Virus record (IMG/VR): IMGVR_UViG_3300030329_004632
Location: 1-20,471 of that record
DNA from: a virus
Length of the DNA stretch: 20,471 bases
Direction: 5' to 3' (one strand)
Part shown: one piece after another, positions 13,876-20,080 of the stretch
Numbering within the stretch: position 1 is the first letter of the stretch
How the letters are laid out: the number at the start of each line of letters is the position of its first letter
Translations under genes and position numbers: made by a program
The notes under the pieces: generated by a model
Database searches by the model: none
The model's input: the letters and a program-made list of their open reading frames with translations, nothing else
What the model was told of the DNA's origin: nothing

Positions 13876-14066
13876 CACTCTTCTCCTTCGTCCTGCGCTG
13901 GTGGCAGTGACGGGTTCCAGCTTGGTGGAACGATAAGGTCCATGACTGCCTCGACTGTGCAATCAAACATAAAGTCGTCAATCGCTTCATCCGACGAGAA
14001 GGGGCCATGCGCCTCAAACCCGTCTACTATGTTTCCGACCAAAACAATCTTTAGTGGCTCATCCAT
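13875..14066 (-). CDS. Small acidic unknown protein
   Basis: A 63-residue acidic product, MDEPLKIVLVGNIVDGFEAHGPF..., with a hydrophobic first strand and many Asp/Glu. Small acidic phage proteins often inhibit host enzymes or mimic DNA, but nothing here proves it. The start follows GGAGGTGAGTGATG, and it ends EGEE. Confidence 0.55.
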   Translation of the reverse strand: MDEPLKIVLVGNIVDGFEAHGPFSSDEAIDDFMFDCTVEAVMDLIVPPSWNPSLPPAQDEGEE

Positions 14067-14077
14067 CACTCACCTCC
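14064..14077 (-). repeat. Junction motif GGAGGTGAGTGATG
   Basis: Exact copy of the 14-base junction joining the 259-residue gene to the acidic 63-residue gene. Variant forms occur at 13443, 13643, 13873, 15351 and 15718. Confidence 0.8.
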
Positions 14078-14845
14078 CTGCTGCTCATTGCGTTTGTCCA
14101 GTACATCTTCATAGGTGTCGCAAAGGTCAGGCCGTTGAGCAATCGCAGCAGCTTTCAGACGTGCGAAGTGGTAGTCCAAGTCGTATAGATTGGTTGCCTC
14201 TTCAAGCTCCCAGTCATCTATGTGATCCAGTTTGCCTTGGATGATTGTTTGGCACAAGCTCCTAAGCTCTTTGACTAAGTTTAATACTGACCGCGCTTCT
14301 TGCTTTACTGAGTCAAGCTCTTCCATTCGATACTCGTTGTAGTAGTCGAGTCTGATACGCCTTGGTTGGCGCTCTCGGATGAGCATCTGGTAGGCGAACA
14401 GATTGATACGATCAGTTGGTATCTTAAACTCTACGCGATGACCTCCACGCAAGTGTTCGCCCTTTGATGGTGCGATAAACTGTACGACTATATGATCGGA
14501 GAAGTCATTGTTGACACCCCTAACTACTTGGTCGATAGCCTCGTTCGCCAACATGCAGATGACAAACTGACGCCCCTTCTCACAACGCTCATTGGTTGGT
14601 TGACACGAACCTATTTCTGAGCGCTTGCCCACCAGTTCCCAATCGGCCCAGGGGTACACACCATACTCGTCGGCTTGACCGAATGGCGGCTCTTGATACC
14701 AGTTGGACTTACCCCAGTGACTGTCAATGGTGATGTGTACTTGTGACACCCAGTGACCTTCAGACCTGCGTGTGATCTCACTGTGAATGTACTGACGTAG
14801 ATTGTTGATTGGCGTGCTGTCTTGTTCTGTCGATGCTTCAGGCAT
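14066..14845 (-). CDS. Unknown protein of 259 residues
   Basis: The product begins MPEASTEQDSTPINNLRQYI. It has a mixed N-terminal half with aromatic, beta-rich segments (VSQVHITIDSHWGKSNWYQE), a central region DHIVVQFIAPSKGEHLRGGHRVEFKI, and a helical charged C-terminus ending QQGGE. I do not recognise it. The frame is open upstream to 15034, but ATG 14845 is preferred because it overlaps the previous stop by 8 bases and has AAGGA upstream. The C-terminal GGE is encoded by the ribosome binding site of the next gene. Confidence 0.6.
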   Translation of the reverse strand: MPEASTEQDSTPINNLRQYIHSEITRRSEGHWVSQVHITIDSHWGKSNWYQEPPFGQADEYGVYPWADWELVGKRSEIGSCQPTNERCEKGRQFVICMLANEAIDQVVRGVNNDFSDHIVVQFIAPSKGEHLRGGHRVEFKIPTDRINLFAYQMLIRERQPRRIRLDYYNEYRMEELDSVKQEARSVLNLVKELRSLCQTIIQGKLDHIDDWELEEATNLYDLDYHFARLKAAAIAQRPDLCDTYEDVLDKRNEQQGGE

Positions 14846-15353
14846 TGTCGTTTTTCCTTTTTTGTTCTGGCCACCAATACGGGGCCTCTGTTGTTTTGTT
14901 CCACTGGGCGAACCCAGCCTTCTCACCGATGTAGAACCGTCGATACGATTCAAAGACATCGTCACTCTTGTACTTGTCAGGCATGCACAACGGGTGTGCT
15001 GTGACCTTTCGAGACTTGAAGTAAGGACCACCAAGCCAAGTCACGTCTTTGATTACTTTGCGGCAGTGACGAATGACGGCCTCGGACTTGTGGACCTTGC
15101 CGTACCGCTCAGTGTACTCGTTGGCTAAAGCCATGCCGTGCTCCCACAGCCACAGGAAGTTGCCCGTGGTCTTACGAGCCCACACAGAGCACGGGTGGTT
15201 GACGTGAGCAGACTTGTAGGGTGTCTGCCCACCCAACTCGTTGATGACCGTAGCGAGCATCTGTGCGCTCTCCAGGGTCATCTTTACTACGTGCCGGTCA
15301 CACTGCATGCGTGCTGCGATGCCGGGGTCAGGGTGAAGTACAAAGATGTTCAT
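14838..15353 (-). CDS. Conserved phage protein (CD-HVVKM type), function unknown
   Basis: The 171-residue product, starting MNIFVLHPDPGIAARMQCDR, has a signature I associate with a recurring phage family: MNIF-L--DP--AA---CD-HVVKM-LE-AQML, then THVNHP-like SAHVNHPCSVWARKT and NFLWLWEHGMALANEYTERYGKVHKSE. Conserved His/Cys/Asp residues suggest an enzyme or metal site, but no function is known to me. ATG 15353 has GGAGG seven bases upstream and overlaps the previous stop by one base. The frame is open five codons further, but those encode the upstream gene's end. Confidence 0.7.
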   Translation of the reverse strand: MNIFVLHPDPGIAARMQCDRHVVKMTLESAQMLATVINELGGQTPYKSAHVNHPCSVWARKTTGNFLWLWEHGMALANEYTERYGKVHKSEAVIRHCRKVIKDVTWLGGPYFKSRKVTAHPLCMPDKYKSDDVFESYRRFYIGEKAGFAQWNKTTEAPYWWPEQKRKNDNA

Positions 15354-15511
15354 CACTTCACCTCCCACAATGAGTCAAGGTACAGTTTGTGTTTTTCGTA
15401 TCGTACAAGCGCCCAAAGTTCGTCTATGACGACCTGCATGTCGTCGTCTTCGTCGTGTAGTTCGTCAATGGTTTCTACTTTGGTTAGTATTTCAGATAGC
15501 AGTTGTTCCAT
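15353..15511 (-). CDS. Small acidic helical protein (52 residues)
   Basis: MEQLLSEILTKVETIDELHD... is acidic (EDDD in the middle) and all-helical, ending WEVK. It starts at the exact junction GGAGGTGAGTGATG and ends in GGAGGTGAAGTGATG before the next gene, with one-base overlaps on both sides. Function unknown. The junctions and coding character support it. Confidence 0.65.
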   Translation of the reverse strand: MEQLLSEILTKVETIDELHDEDDDMQVVIDELWALVRYEKHKLYLDSLWEVK

Positions 15512-15522
15512 CACTCACCTCC
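15509..15522 (-). repeat. Junction motif GGAGGTGAGTGATG
   Basis: One of three exact copies of this 14-base junction in the window; the others are at 14064-14077 and 15864-15877. It codes the last residues GGE, stop and next start, with GGAGG six bases before ATG. Confidence 0.8.
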
Positions 15523-15720
15523 AAACAGTTCGCCGTGAATCTGACCCACCAACTCATCCGCTGCGTGGTTCCAACTGTCGTCGCACTGGTCCCAATGCGC
15601 GGCCAGTTGCTCCTTGATGAAGTCCACGATCGCTGACTTGTGGCCTCGGGCGTCAGGACGCAACTCGCTCACGAGAATCTGCGCTACGAGTTCTCGGTTC
15701 TCTTTTGTGTTCTTAGCCAT
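15511..15720 (-). CDS. Small unknown protein ending in GGE
   Basis: A 69-residue product, MAKNTKENRELVAQILVSEL..., helical, with WDQCDDSWNHAADELV in the centre and the ending ELFGGE. The start at 15720 follows GGAGG with six-base spacing; an ATG one codon earlier (15723) is possible but too close to the site. No family recognised. Confidence 0.6.
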   Translation of the reverse strand: MAKNTKENRELVAQILVSELRPDARGHKSAIVDFIKEQLAAHWDQCDDSWNHAADELVGQIHGELFGGE

Positions 15721-15744
15721 CATTCACCTCCTTCGGTTTTGGTT
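15718..15744 (-). repeat. Junction repeat, copy B
   Basis: This 27-base unit differs from copy A (15864-15890) at two positions and encodes TKTEGGE followed by stop and start. The two copies flank the 48-residue gene, so recombination between them could delete or swap it. Confidence 0.75.
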
Positions 15745-15866
15745 AGGGCAAGGTCAATAAGTTCCGCTGCATCGCCAAGTGAATCTTTCCAATCAGGTTT
15801 CGGGTCATCCGAGATAGCATCGAGCATGCTGGTCAAGATGGCTTCAAGTTCCTCTGTTGTGAGCAT
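15720..15866 (-). CDS. Small acidic protein (48 residues)
   Basis: MLTTEELEAILTSMLDAISD... is acidic and helical and ends LTKTEGGE. It starts behind GGAGGTGAGTGATG and overlaps neighbours by one base on each side. Its last codons share a 27-base near-repeat with the end of the upstream gene (TKAEGGE), suggesting duplication of the junction. No function known. Confidence 0.6.
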   Translation of the reverse strand: MLTTEELEAILTSMLDAISDDPKPDWKDSLGDAAELIDLALTKTEGGE

Positions 15867-15890
15867 CACTCACCTCCTTCGGCTTTGGTT
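15864..15890 (-). repeat. Junction repeat, copy A
   Basis: A 27-base unit, with 25 matches to the copy at 15718-15744. It holds the end of one gene (TKAEGGE), the ribosome binding site GGAGG, the stop and the next start codon. Confidence 0.75.
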
Positions 15891-16111
15891 TGGTTTCTCT
15901 TGGCTTCTCTCAATGCTTCAGCAGCAGCGATGCCGGCTTGAATGAAGAAGTCCTCTGCGCTTTCGTGGTGTACAACTTCATCCCAGTCAGGAACCACGTG
16001 GTAGAACTTCTCACCACCCTCCAGGCGGGTCAGTTGTTCTTCGGTAACAGCAACGGGTGTGGGCTCACTGAGCGTCCACGTTTCGCCGTCGTCAAGTACA
16101 TATACAATCAT
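15866..16111 (-). CDS. Small unknown protein (81 residues)
   Basis: The product starts MIVYVLDDGETWTLSEPTPV and ends RNQTKAEGGE. The N-terminal half looks beta-rich and the C-terminal half helical (AEDFFIQAGIAAAEALREAKR). AGGAG lies seven bases before ATG 16111. The open frame continues far upstream but only as shadow. No family recognised. Confidence 0.6.
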   Translation of the reverse strand: MIVYVLDDGETWTLSEPTPVAVTEEQLTRLEGGEKFYHVVPDWDEVVHHESAEDFFIQAGIAAAEALREAKRNQTKAEGGE

Positions 16112-16158
16112 TTCTGTTCTCCTGTGTTTGTAACGTATGCCATTTAAGTCAGTAGTGG

Positions 16159-16175
16159 CGGTCAGATTATGACCG
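16159..16175. promoter_or_regulatory. Inverted repeat over a stop codon, possible operator
   Basis: CGGTCA (16159-16164) and TGACCG (16170-16175) form a perfect 6-base inverted repeat with a 5-base loop, containing the stop of the gene ending at 16167. CATAAT lies within it on the minus strand, but no well-spaced -35 box was found, so an operator is only a possibility. Confidence 0.3.
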
Positions 16176-16448
16176 GCTTTGCTCACGAAGAAGGTCAACC
16201 AATCCGTCAACCTCCCAGTCATCAAGCTCCACAGGGATGCGAACATCCTTGTCTTGTCGGTGAGCAGAAAGAACCTCGATGTGGGCAGCAAGGCCAACGT
16301 CGTTCTCTGCCGGAAGGAAGCGACCGAACACATCGATGATATGCTCCTCCACCAACTCGCCTGTCTCTTCGTCTTCAATCTCTCGAACCAACTCCACTGA
16401 TACGTTGCACGCCTCAAGCGGAAGGTCACGGTCTATGTTTCGTTTCAT
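16167..16448 (-). CDS. Acidic unknown protein (93 residues)
   Basis: The product MKRNIDRDLPLEACNVSVEL... is acidic, with EDEETGELVEEHIIDVFGRFLPAEND in the middle and DDWEVDGLVDLLREQ near the end. AGGAG lies five bases before ATG. It looks soluble and mixed alpha/beta. No family recognised. Its net negative charge would fit an inhibitor, but nothing specific supports this. Confidence 0.65.
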   Translation of the reverse strand: MKRNIDRDLPLEACNVSVELVREIEDEETGELVEEHIIDVFGRFLPAENDVGLAAHIEVLSAHRQDKDVRIPVELDDWEVDGLVDLLREQSRS

Positions 16449-16523
16449 GGTTGCTCCTGTTTGTTTGGGTTGGGGAGGTATGTTGCTGCCCGCCCCTCAC
16501 TATGAAGGACGAGCAAGTATTGG

Positions 16524-17429
16524 TCAGCGAATCAGATTCATGAACCATTCAGGTGTACCGTTGACAATACAAGTCAGGTGTTGAATCACAGACGCTGGCG
16601 GTTGATGCTGCTTACGCCATTGAGACGCACTCGGCTTTTGATGATGCTTGATAGCAAACAACAGAATCTCAGCTTCCGCTTGGATTCGGTCCCGCGTCTT
16701 CGGGCCTTTTGAAAAAGTGTCCTGACATTCACGGTGCAAAGATTCCTTAGCCCGTGTTCGGGCTTCCAGCTTCTCCATGAAGGACGCCCAATCGAAATAC
16801 ATTGGAACACCACTTTCGCGTTTTGAAAGCACCAGTCGCAGAATCGATGACTCGTACCACCTGCTCCAAATACTCTCTGACCACTGCTCGAAAAACTCGG
16901 ACTTCAACGGGTCGAAGTGATCGTCAAGGTCTGACTCGCAGTATTCGTATGCAACGTAAGGTCCGTTGAACAACTCTTCGATGTCGATGTCGGATGTACC
17001 AAAAAACTCATTCAGGTGTTCGGCCATACTTTCCATACGAAAGTTGTAATCAATCCAATGTCCAACTTTGCGAATGATGGTTTGCTCATATTGATTACAC
17101 AAACATGCAAGGCATGTCGGTACGTTCTCACCATCCTCTTCGATGGCAATCGCGACCGCTTTTGCCGACGTGGGGATCTTGTCTCGGAAGCTGAAGAAGT
17201 CGGCGCTAATGACTGGCATGTATTCTTCAACATAATCACCGGGCTTTATCCAATGAGAGCAGTTCGAGCTTGGCCTTCCAGACATGTAGCTGTAGCAAAG
17301 AACCTTGTGCTCGGACGGTTCAACCTTACGAAGCCCACCAAGGTTACCTGCAATGGCGTGCTTAAGGATGATGTCACTGAGGGTTTCTGATGGCGCTGGG
17401 GCGTTTGCTTTGAGCATTGTTGAGTCCAT
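16524..17429 (-). CDS. Unknown 301-residue protein
   Basis: The largest unknown gene of the small-gene block. The N-terminal part contains several Cys/His residues (CYSYMSGRPSSNCSHW, then TCLACLCNQYEQ), which could bind a metal. The centre is acidic and aromatic (EYCESDLDDHFDPLKSEFFEQWSESIWSRWYE), and the C-terminus is helical and basic, ending PEWFMNLIR. AAGGAG lies eight bases before ATG 17429. No family is recognised. It could be a regulatory or host-interaction protein. The spaced Cys-x2-Cys pattern at CLACLC is worth testing as a zinc site. Confidence 0.65.
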   Translation of the reverse strand: MDSTMLKANAPAPSETLSDIILKHAIAGNLGGLRKVEPSEHKVLCYSYMSGRPSSNCSHWIKPGDYVEEYMPVISADFFSFRDKIPTSAKAVAIAIEEDGENVPTCLACLCNQYEQTIIRKVGHWIDYNFRMESMAEHLNEFFGTSDIDIEELFNGPYVAYEYCESDLDDHFDPLKSEFFEQWSESIWSRWYESSILRLVLSKRESGVPMYFDWASFMEKLEARTRAKESLHRECQDTFSKGPKTRDRIQAEAEILLFAIKHHQKPSASQWRKQHQPPASVIQHLTCIVNGTPEWFMNLIR

Positions 17430-17461
17430 TTACTCTTCTCCTTCATTCGGTTGAATGTTGT

Positions 17462-17644
17462 TTAGTTTCTGTAGTCGAACTTAGTTTGATCCCAGTTATC
17501 CAAAATCTTCATTAGTTTTATCTGAGCTTTTTTGGACGCGGCTCTTTCCTCTGGAGTCATCCTTTCTGCTTTGATAAGGATTGCCTCGGCTACCTCGTCG
17601 TTGGTCCCGTGGGCGATTATGTAATCAAGTTCTTGGTCAGTCAT
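17462..17644 (-). CDS. Small unknown helical protein (60 residues)
   Basis: The product begins MTDQELDYIIAHGTNDEVAE and is all-helical and charged, ending NWDQTKFDYRN. CAGGA lies six bases before ATG 17644. An ATG twelve codons earlier lacks a binding site. No family recognised. Confidence 0.55.
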   Translation of the reverse strand: MTDQELDYIIAHGTNDEVAEAILIKAERMTPEERAASKKAQIKLMKILDNWDQTKFDYRN

Positions 17645-17692
17645 GTTGGTTCCTGTGTTGGTGAAGCGGTAGTGCTTCATTAGGGAGTACGA

Positions 17693-17720
17693 AGCCCAGC
17701 CGGTAGGTCCGACATGGGCT
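17693..17720. other. Hairpin in a small intergenic gap
   Basis: AGCCCA (17693-17698) pairs with TGGGCT (17715-17720), with a short CGG/CCG stem inside. It lies between two genes and has no T-run on the minus strand, so a processing or mRNA-stability element is as likely as a terminator. Confidence 0.35.
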
Positions 17721-17727
17721 GTTGATT

Positions 17728-17919
17728 TTATTCCTCTCCCTTGAAGGGCACGATGGCCCCATCCTTCTCGATTGTGAACATATGCATGCCGTCATGGCCG
17801 GACTGAGAGTGCATTGCGTGGACAACCAAGTTGCCGTCCACCACCTGGACCTCAACCTCTGAGTCTTCAAAGCACACCCACACCGTGTCTTTGTCGTTGC
17901 TCTTTACTGTGATGCTCAT
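17728..17919 (-). CDS. Small beta-rich protein (63 residues)
   Basis: The product MSITVKSNDKDTVWVCFEDS... alternates hydrophobic and polar residues and has HAMHSQSGHDGMHMFTIEKDG, with clustered His and Met that could bind a metal. AAGGAG is five bases before ATG, and the start overlaps the previous stop by three bases (ATGA type). No family recognised. Confidence 0.6.
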   Translation of the reverse strand: MSITVKSNDKDTVWVCFEDSEVEVQVVDGNLVVHAMHSQSGHDGMHMFTIEKDGAIVPFKGEE

Positions 17920-18077
17920 GACTGCTCCTTCGCCTTGCGTCGTTTCTCAAGTTCCTCTTTTGCAGCACATCCAATCCACACCGCCATGTTGATGGTGTTC
18001 TCCTTGCGAAAGTGTGGTGCGGTATCAACTGCGTGCTGGAGTTGTTCGTCTGTCCACTTGCTCATTGGTTCAAGCAT
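17916..18077 (-). CDS. Small helical protein (53 residues)
   Basis: The product MLEPMSKWTDEQLQHAVDTA... ends EELEKRRKAKEQS. It has an amphipathic helical pattern and a basic tail. AGGAG is five bases before ATG 18077, which overlaps the upstream gene's end by 16 bases. The stop overlaps the next ATG. Function unknown. Confidence 0.65.
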   Translation of the reverse strand: MLEPMSKWTDEQLQHAVDTAPHFRKENTINMAVWIGCAAKEELEKRRKAKEQS

Positions 18078-18259
18078 GATTGCTCCTGAATGACCTTCAG
18101 GTCACATGATTGGCAAATAATGTTGCGCTTGTGGTCGAAGGGCTTGACCAGCCATTCGGTGCCGAGTGGGCTGTACCAGGGTTCAATGATGACACCGGTC
18201 TTGGTGCCGTAGTGCTTGGTTTGGACGACGACTACGTCGCCGGGTTTGATGTTGTTCAT
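18062..18259 (-). CDS. Small SH3/KOW-like domain protein
   Basis: A 65-residue product, MNNIKPGDVVVVQTKHYGTK..., opens with a KPGDVVVV...GTKTGVI pattern typical of small SH3-like or KOW barrels that bind nucleic acid or proteins. The C-terminus has Cys residues (ICQSC). AGGAG lies six bases before ATG 18259. The frame is open to 18487 upstream but that part is non-coding shadow. Role unknown. Confidence 0.6.
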   Translation of the reverse strand: MNNIKPGDVVVVQTKHYGTKTGVIIEPWYSPLGTEWLVKPFDHKRNIICQSCDLKVIQEQSCLNQ

Positions 18260-18564
18260 GATGTGCTCCTGTTGTTTGAAATGTTGCCGATGGGTGGTAC
18301 TGCCCCACCTTGCAGGGCTAATCCCTGCTGCCTGATCCGTTATTCCCGTTGCCGGGTTTGGCGTGAACGAGCGACCTTGGCTGGGAGGTCTTCCCAGTTT
18401 GACTGACCAGATACAGGTGACGAGTCTGTCTGGTTCTGAATAGCCCCGGAGGTGGTCACCCTCTGCGATAGCTATCTCCAAGCGCATTACTTTTATGCTT
18501 CATCGACATATGTAAAAGAGTAGCGGTTTTGATTAGCAGACCGCAAACTGCTCCCTCTCCCGGA
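18260..18564. other. 305-base structured region between the SH3-like gene and ardC
   Basis: It carries hairpins GGTGG/CCACC (18293-18309), GCAGGG/CCCTGC (18312-18328), CCCG/CGGG (18345-18356), CTGGGA/TCCCAG (18381-18397) and ACCAGA/TCTGGT (18406-18434). No strong gene lies here. On the minus strand it follows ardC and leads into the SH3-like gene, so it may be a long 5' leader or a small RNA. No known riboswitch pattern was recognised. Confidence 0.5.
18340..18459 (-). CDS. Possible 39-residue protein in the ardC-SH3 gap
   Basis: A frame from GTG 18459 reads VTTSGAIQNQTDSSPVSGQS... and ends RSRQTRQRE. It looks somewhat coding-like, but the GTG has GAGG directly before it without normal spacing, and the hairpins of the region overlap it. 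A leader peptide or chance frame are both possible. Confidence 0.22.
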   Translation of the reverse strand: MTTSGAIQNQTDSSPVSGQSNWEDLPAKVARSRQTRQRE

Positions 18565-19515
18565 TTACTTGGCGGCCATGCTGCGCTCGGCCTCTTCGGC
18601 CTTGGCGAGCACCAGCTTGGCAGCCTTCTCGGCCTTGGATGCCGCAGACACGATGGCCTTGGGGTCATCCTTGAGTACCTTGAGCCAGTGGCTGAGGTAT
18701 GATGCGTGGTCGGCGCGTGGCTCGTCGGGCTGGCTGATGCCAGCATCGCAGCAGAGGAACGCTGCACCAAGCTCGGCGACCAACTCCTCGAAGGCGTAGG
18801 CATCCTTGTAGCTGCCCTTGCGCTCCTTCTGGAAGCGGTTCAGCCGGGACTTGTGGCCCGTGCTGTGTACGGCCTCGTGGAAGGCGGTCGAGAAGTACTC
18901 GGCCTCAGTCTCGAACTGCTCGAACAGTGGCAACTGAATGTGGTCGTCCGCTGGGCGGTAGAACGCTGAGTCACCGCCGTGGCGAATCTCAACTTCGGTA
19001 GCCCATGCGTCGAGGATGACCTTGGCGTCCTCGAAGTTGTCGCCAGCCTGAGAGCCATCGTGGTCCTCGACCGTAGGCTGTGGCCCCGGAGCATGCACGC
19101 TGCCCTCGGCCCAATCAATCTGGCAGGCGTTGAACACCGTGTACAGCTTGAGCCGTGCATAGGTCACGGGCTCACCATTCGCGTCAAGCTGAGGCTTGCC
19201 GGTCTTGGCGTCCTTGTAGGGCAGGAACAGCCACTTCACAATCTTGGTGCCTTTCTCGCCCTTGCGAACTTGGCCGTCCTTGGCCTGAGCACCTCTGTAG
19301 GTGTGCCACTCGTGAGACCAGAAGCCCTGCTCTTGAGCGGAACCCCAGAGCAACAGGACGTTGATGCCGTTGTAGGACTTGCCGCTGCCTCCGCTGACGG
19401 GGCGAACGAGTGCGCCTCCCAGCTTCTTCCAGCCGCAGCGCCATGCTGGCGTGCCCGCTTCGATGGAAGCAATGAGAGTGTCGGCAATGACTTGGTATGG
19501 GTTGAACTTTGCCAT
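18565..19515 (-). CDS. ardC: ArdC-family antirestriction protein
   Basis: The 316-residue product has the ArdC plan. The N-terminal single-strand DNA-binding domain has IEAGTPAWRCGWK (18-30), the SYNGINVLLLW region (47-57) and GEKGTKIVKW (86-95). The C-terminal zincin-like metallopeptidase domain has AFHEAVHSTGH (211-221), with zinc ligands His213 and His217, catalytic Glu214 and a downstream glutamate in EELVAELG (243-250). ArdC proteins protect incoming single-stranded plasmid or phage DNA from restriction. The gene is visibly richer in G and C than its neighbours (one sampled 60-base line is 63% GC, against 43% near 1.2 kb), suggesting transfer. CAGGAG lies upstream of ATG and a strong promoter at 19548-19577. 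Confidence 0.88.
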   Translation of the reverse strand: MAKFNPYQVIADTLIASIEAGTPAWRCGWKKLGGALVRPVSGGSGKSYNGINVLLLWGSAQEQGFWSHEWHTYRGAQAKDGQVRKGEKGTKIVKWLFLPYKDAKTGKPQLDANGEPVTYARLKLYTVFNACQIDWAEGSVHAPGPQPTVEDHDGSQAGDNFEDAKVILDAWATEVEIRHGGDSAFYRPADDHIQLPLFEQFETEAEYFSTAFHEAVHSTGHKSRLNRFQKERKGSYKDAYAFEELVAELGAAFLCCDAGISQPDEPRADHASYLSHWLKVLKDDPKAIVSAASKAEKAAKLVLAKAEEAERSMAAK

Positions 19516-19547
19516 GATGAAGAACTCCTGTTGAATGTTCTGAAACG

Positions 19548-19577
19548 GTTATACACCTGTTTGGTTTCGACTGTCAA
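19548..19577 (-). promoter_or_regulatory. Strong sigma-70-type promoter for ardC
   Basis: On the minus strand TTGACA (19572-19577) and TATAAC (19548-19553) are 18 bp apart; only one of twelve box positions differs from consensus. The start codon lies about 30 bases downstream. It supports independent early expression of ardC. Confidence 0.72.
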
Positions 19578-19652
19578 GAAAGTTTCTGTCTGTCCACGTC
19601 ATCAATGGTATGAACAGGTCTGTCACTAAGGGGAAAGGGAAGGGGGCAGCCG

Positions 19653-19955
19653 CTATTGCGGCCACCACCCAAAGCCCTGCTCATTGTCAGGGATACCCTG
19701 CGCTCGGCGTTGCTTAGCCTCACGCTCGGCTTGCTCAGCAGCCTTAGCTGCGTCACACTCTGCAAGCAGTTCGTCAGCGCCCTCTACAATGTGGCTCTGA
19801 ACAAGCGCCGCGATACTGGCGGCATCCGATACCATGGGAACCTCGACAACAATCAAGTCGCCCCACAGTAGAAAACTGGTCCTCCGCTCTCTGGCAAGTG
19901 CGTCACGAGCGGACTGCGCTTGCTCACGAGTGGGTGCAACGGCAAGCGTTTGCAT
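19653..19955 (-). CDS. Unknown protein with unclear start
   Basis: From ATG 19955 the product is 100 residues, MQTLAVAPTREQAQSARDAL..., with a hydrophobic strand (FLLWGDLIVVEVPM), then a long Ala/Glu-rich helix (CDAAKAAEQAEREAKQRRAQ) and the tail GFGWWPQ. The ATG has only a weak binding site. The same frame stays open for 26 more codons with coding-like sequence (VIITSFFLVQHWDGNG), and GGAGG at 20003-20007 lies five bases before ATC 19997. So the true start may be non-AUG. It is GC-rich like ardC. Function unknown. Confidence 0.6.
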   Translation of the reverse strand: MQTLAVAPTREQAQSARDALARERRTSFLLWGDLIVVEVPMVSDAASIAALVQSHIVEGADELLAECDAAKAAEQAEREAKQRRAQGIPDNEQGFGWWPQ

Positions 19956-20035
19956 GCCATTGCCATCCCAGTGTTGGACAAGGAAGAAAGAAGTGATGAT
20001 GACCTCCGGGGTTTGTGGTTGTTTGATTAGCTCTC

Positions 20036-20055
20036 ACCCTACAGAACGATAGGGT
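20036..20055. other. Small hairpin before the unclear start
   Basis: ACCCTA and TAGGGT (20036-20041 and 20050-20055) form a perfect 6-base stem with an 8-base loop. On the minus strand AGGGT overlaps a GGGTGAGAG purine tract, so it could mask a ribosome binding site. Confidence 0.35.
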
Positions 20056-20080
20056 TTGAAACCGTGGACATGGGTCACCG

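Noticed and set aside
16159-16215. Promoter with TTGACC and CATAAT
   Set aside because: The spacer is 21 bp, too long for a normal sigma-70 promoter.
17693-17720. Intrinsic terminator
   Set aside because: A stem is present but there is no T-run on the minus strand.
18456-18509. 17-residue frame MSMKHKSNALGDSYRRG
   Set aside because: No ribosome binding site and no coding support beyond an open frame.
18505-18564. tRNA-like stretch with a CTGCTAA segment flanked by GCGGT and ACCGC
   Set aside because: The loop is too long and no T-arm or acceptor stem can be formed.
18979-19629. Plus-strand open frame of 216 residues opposite ardC
   Set aside because: Long antisense frames are expected in GC-rich genes; ardC has clear domains and a promoter.
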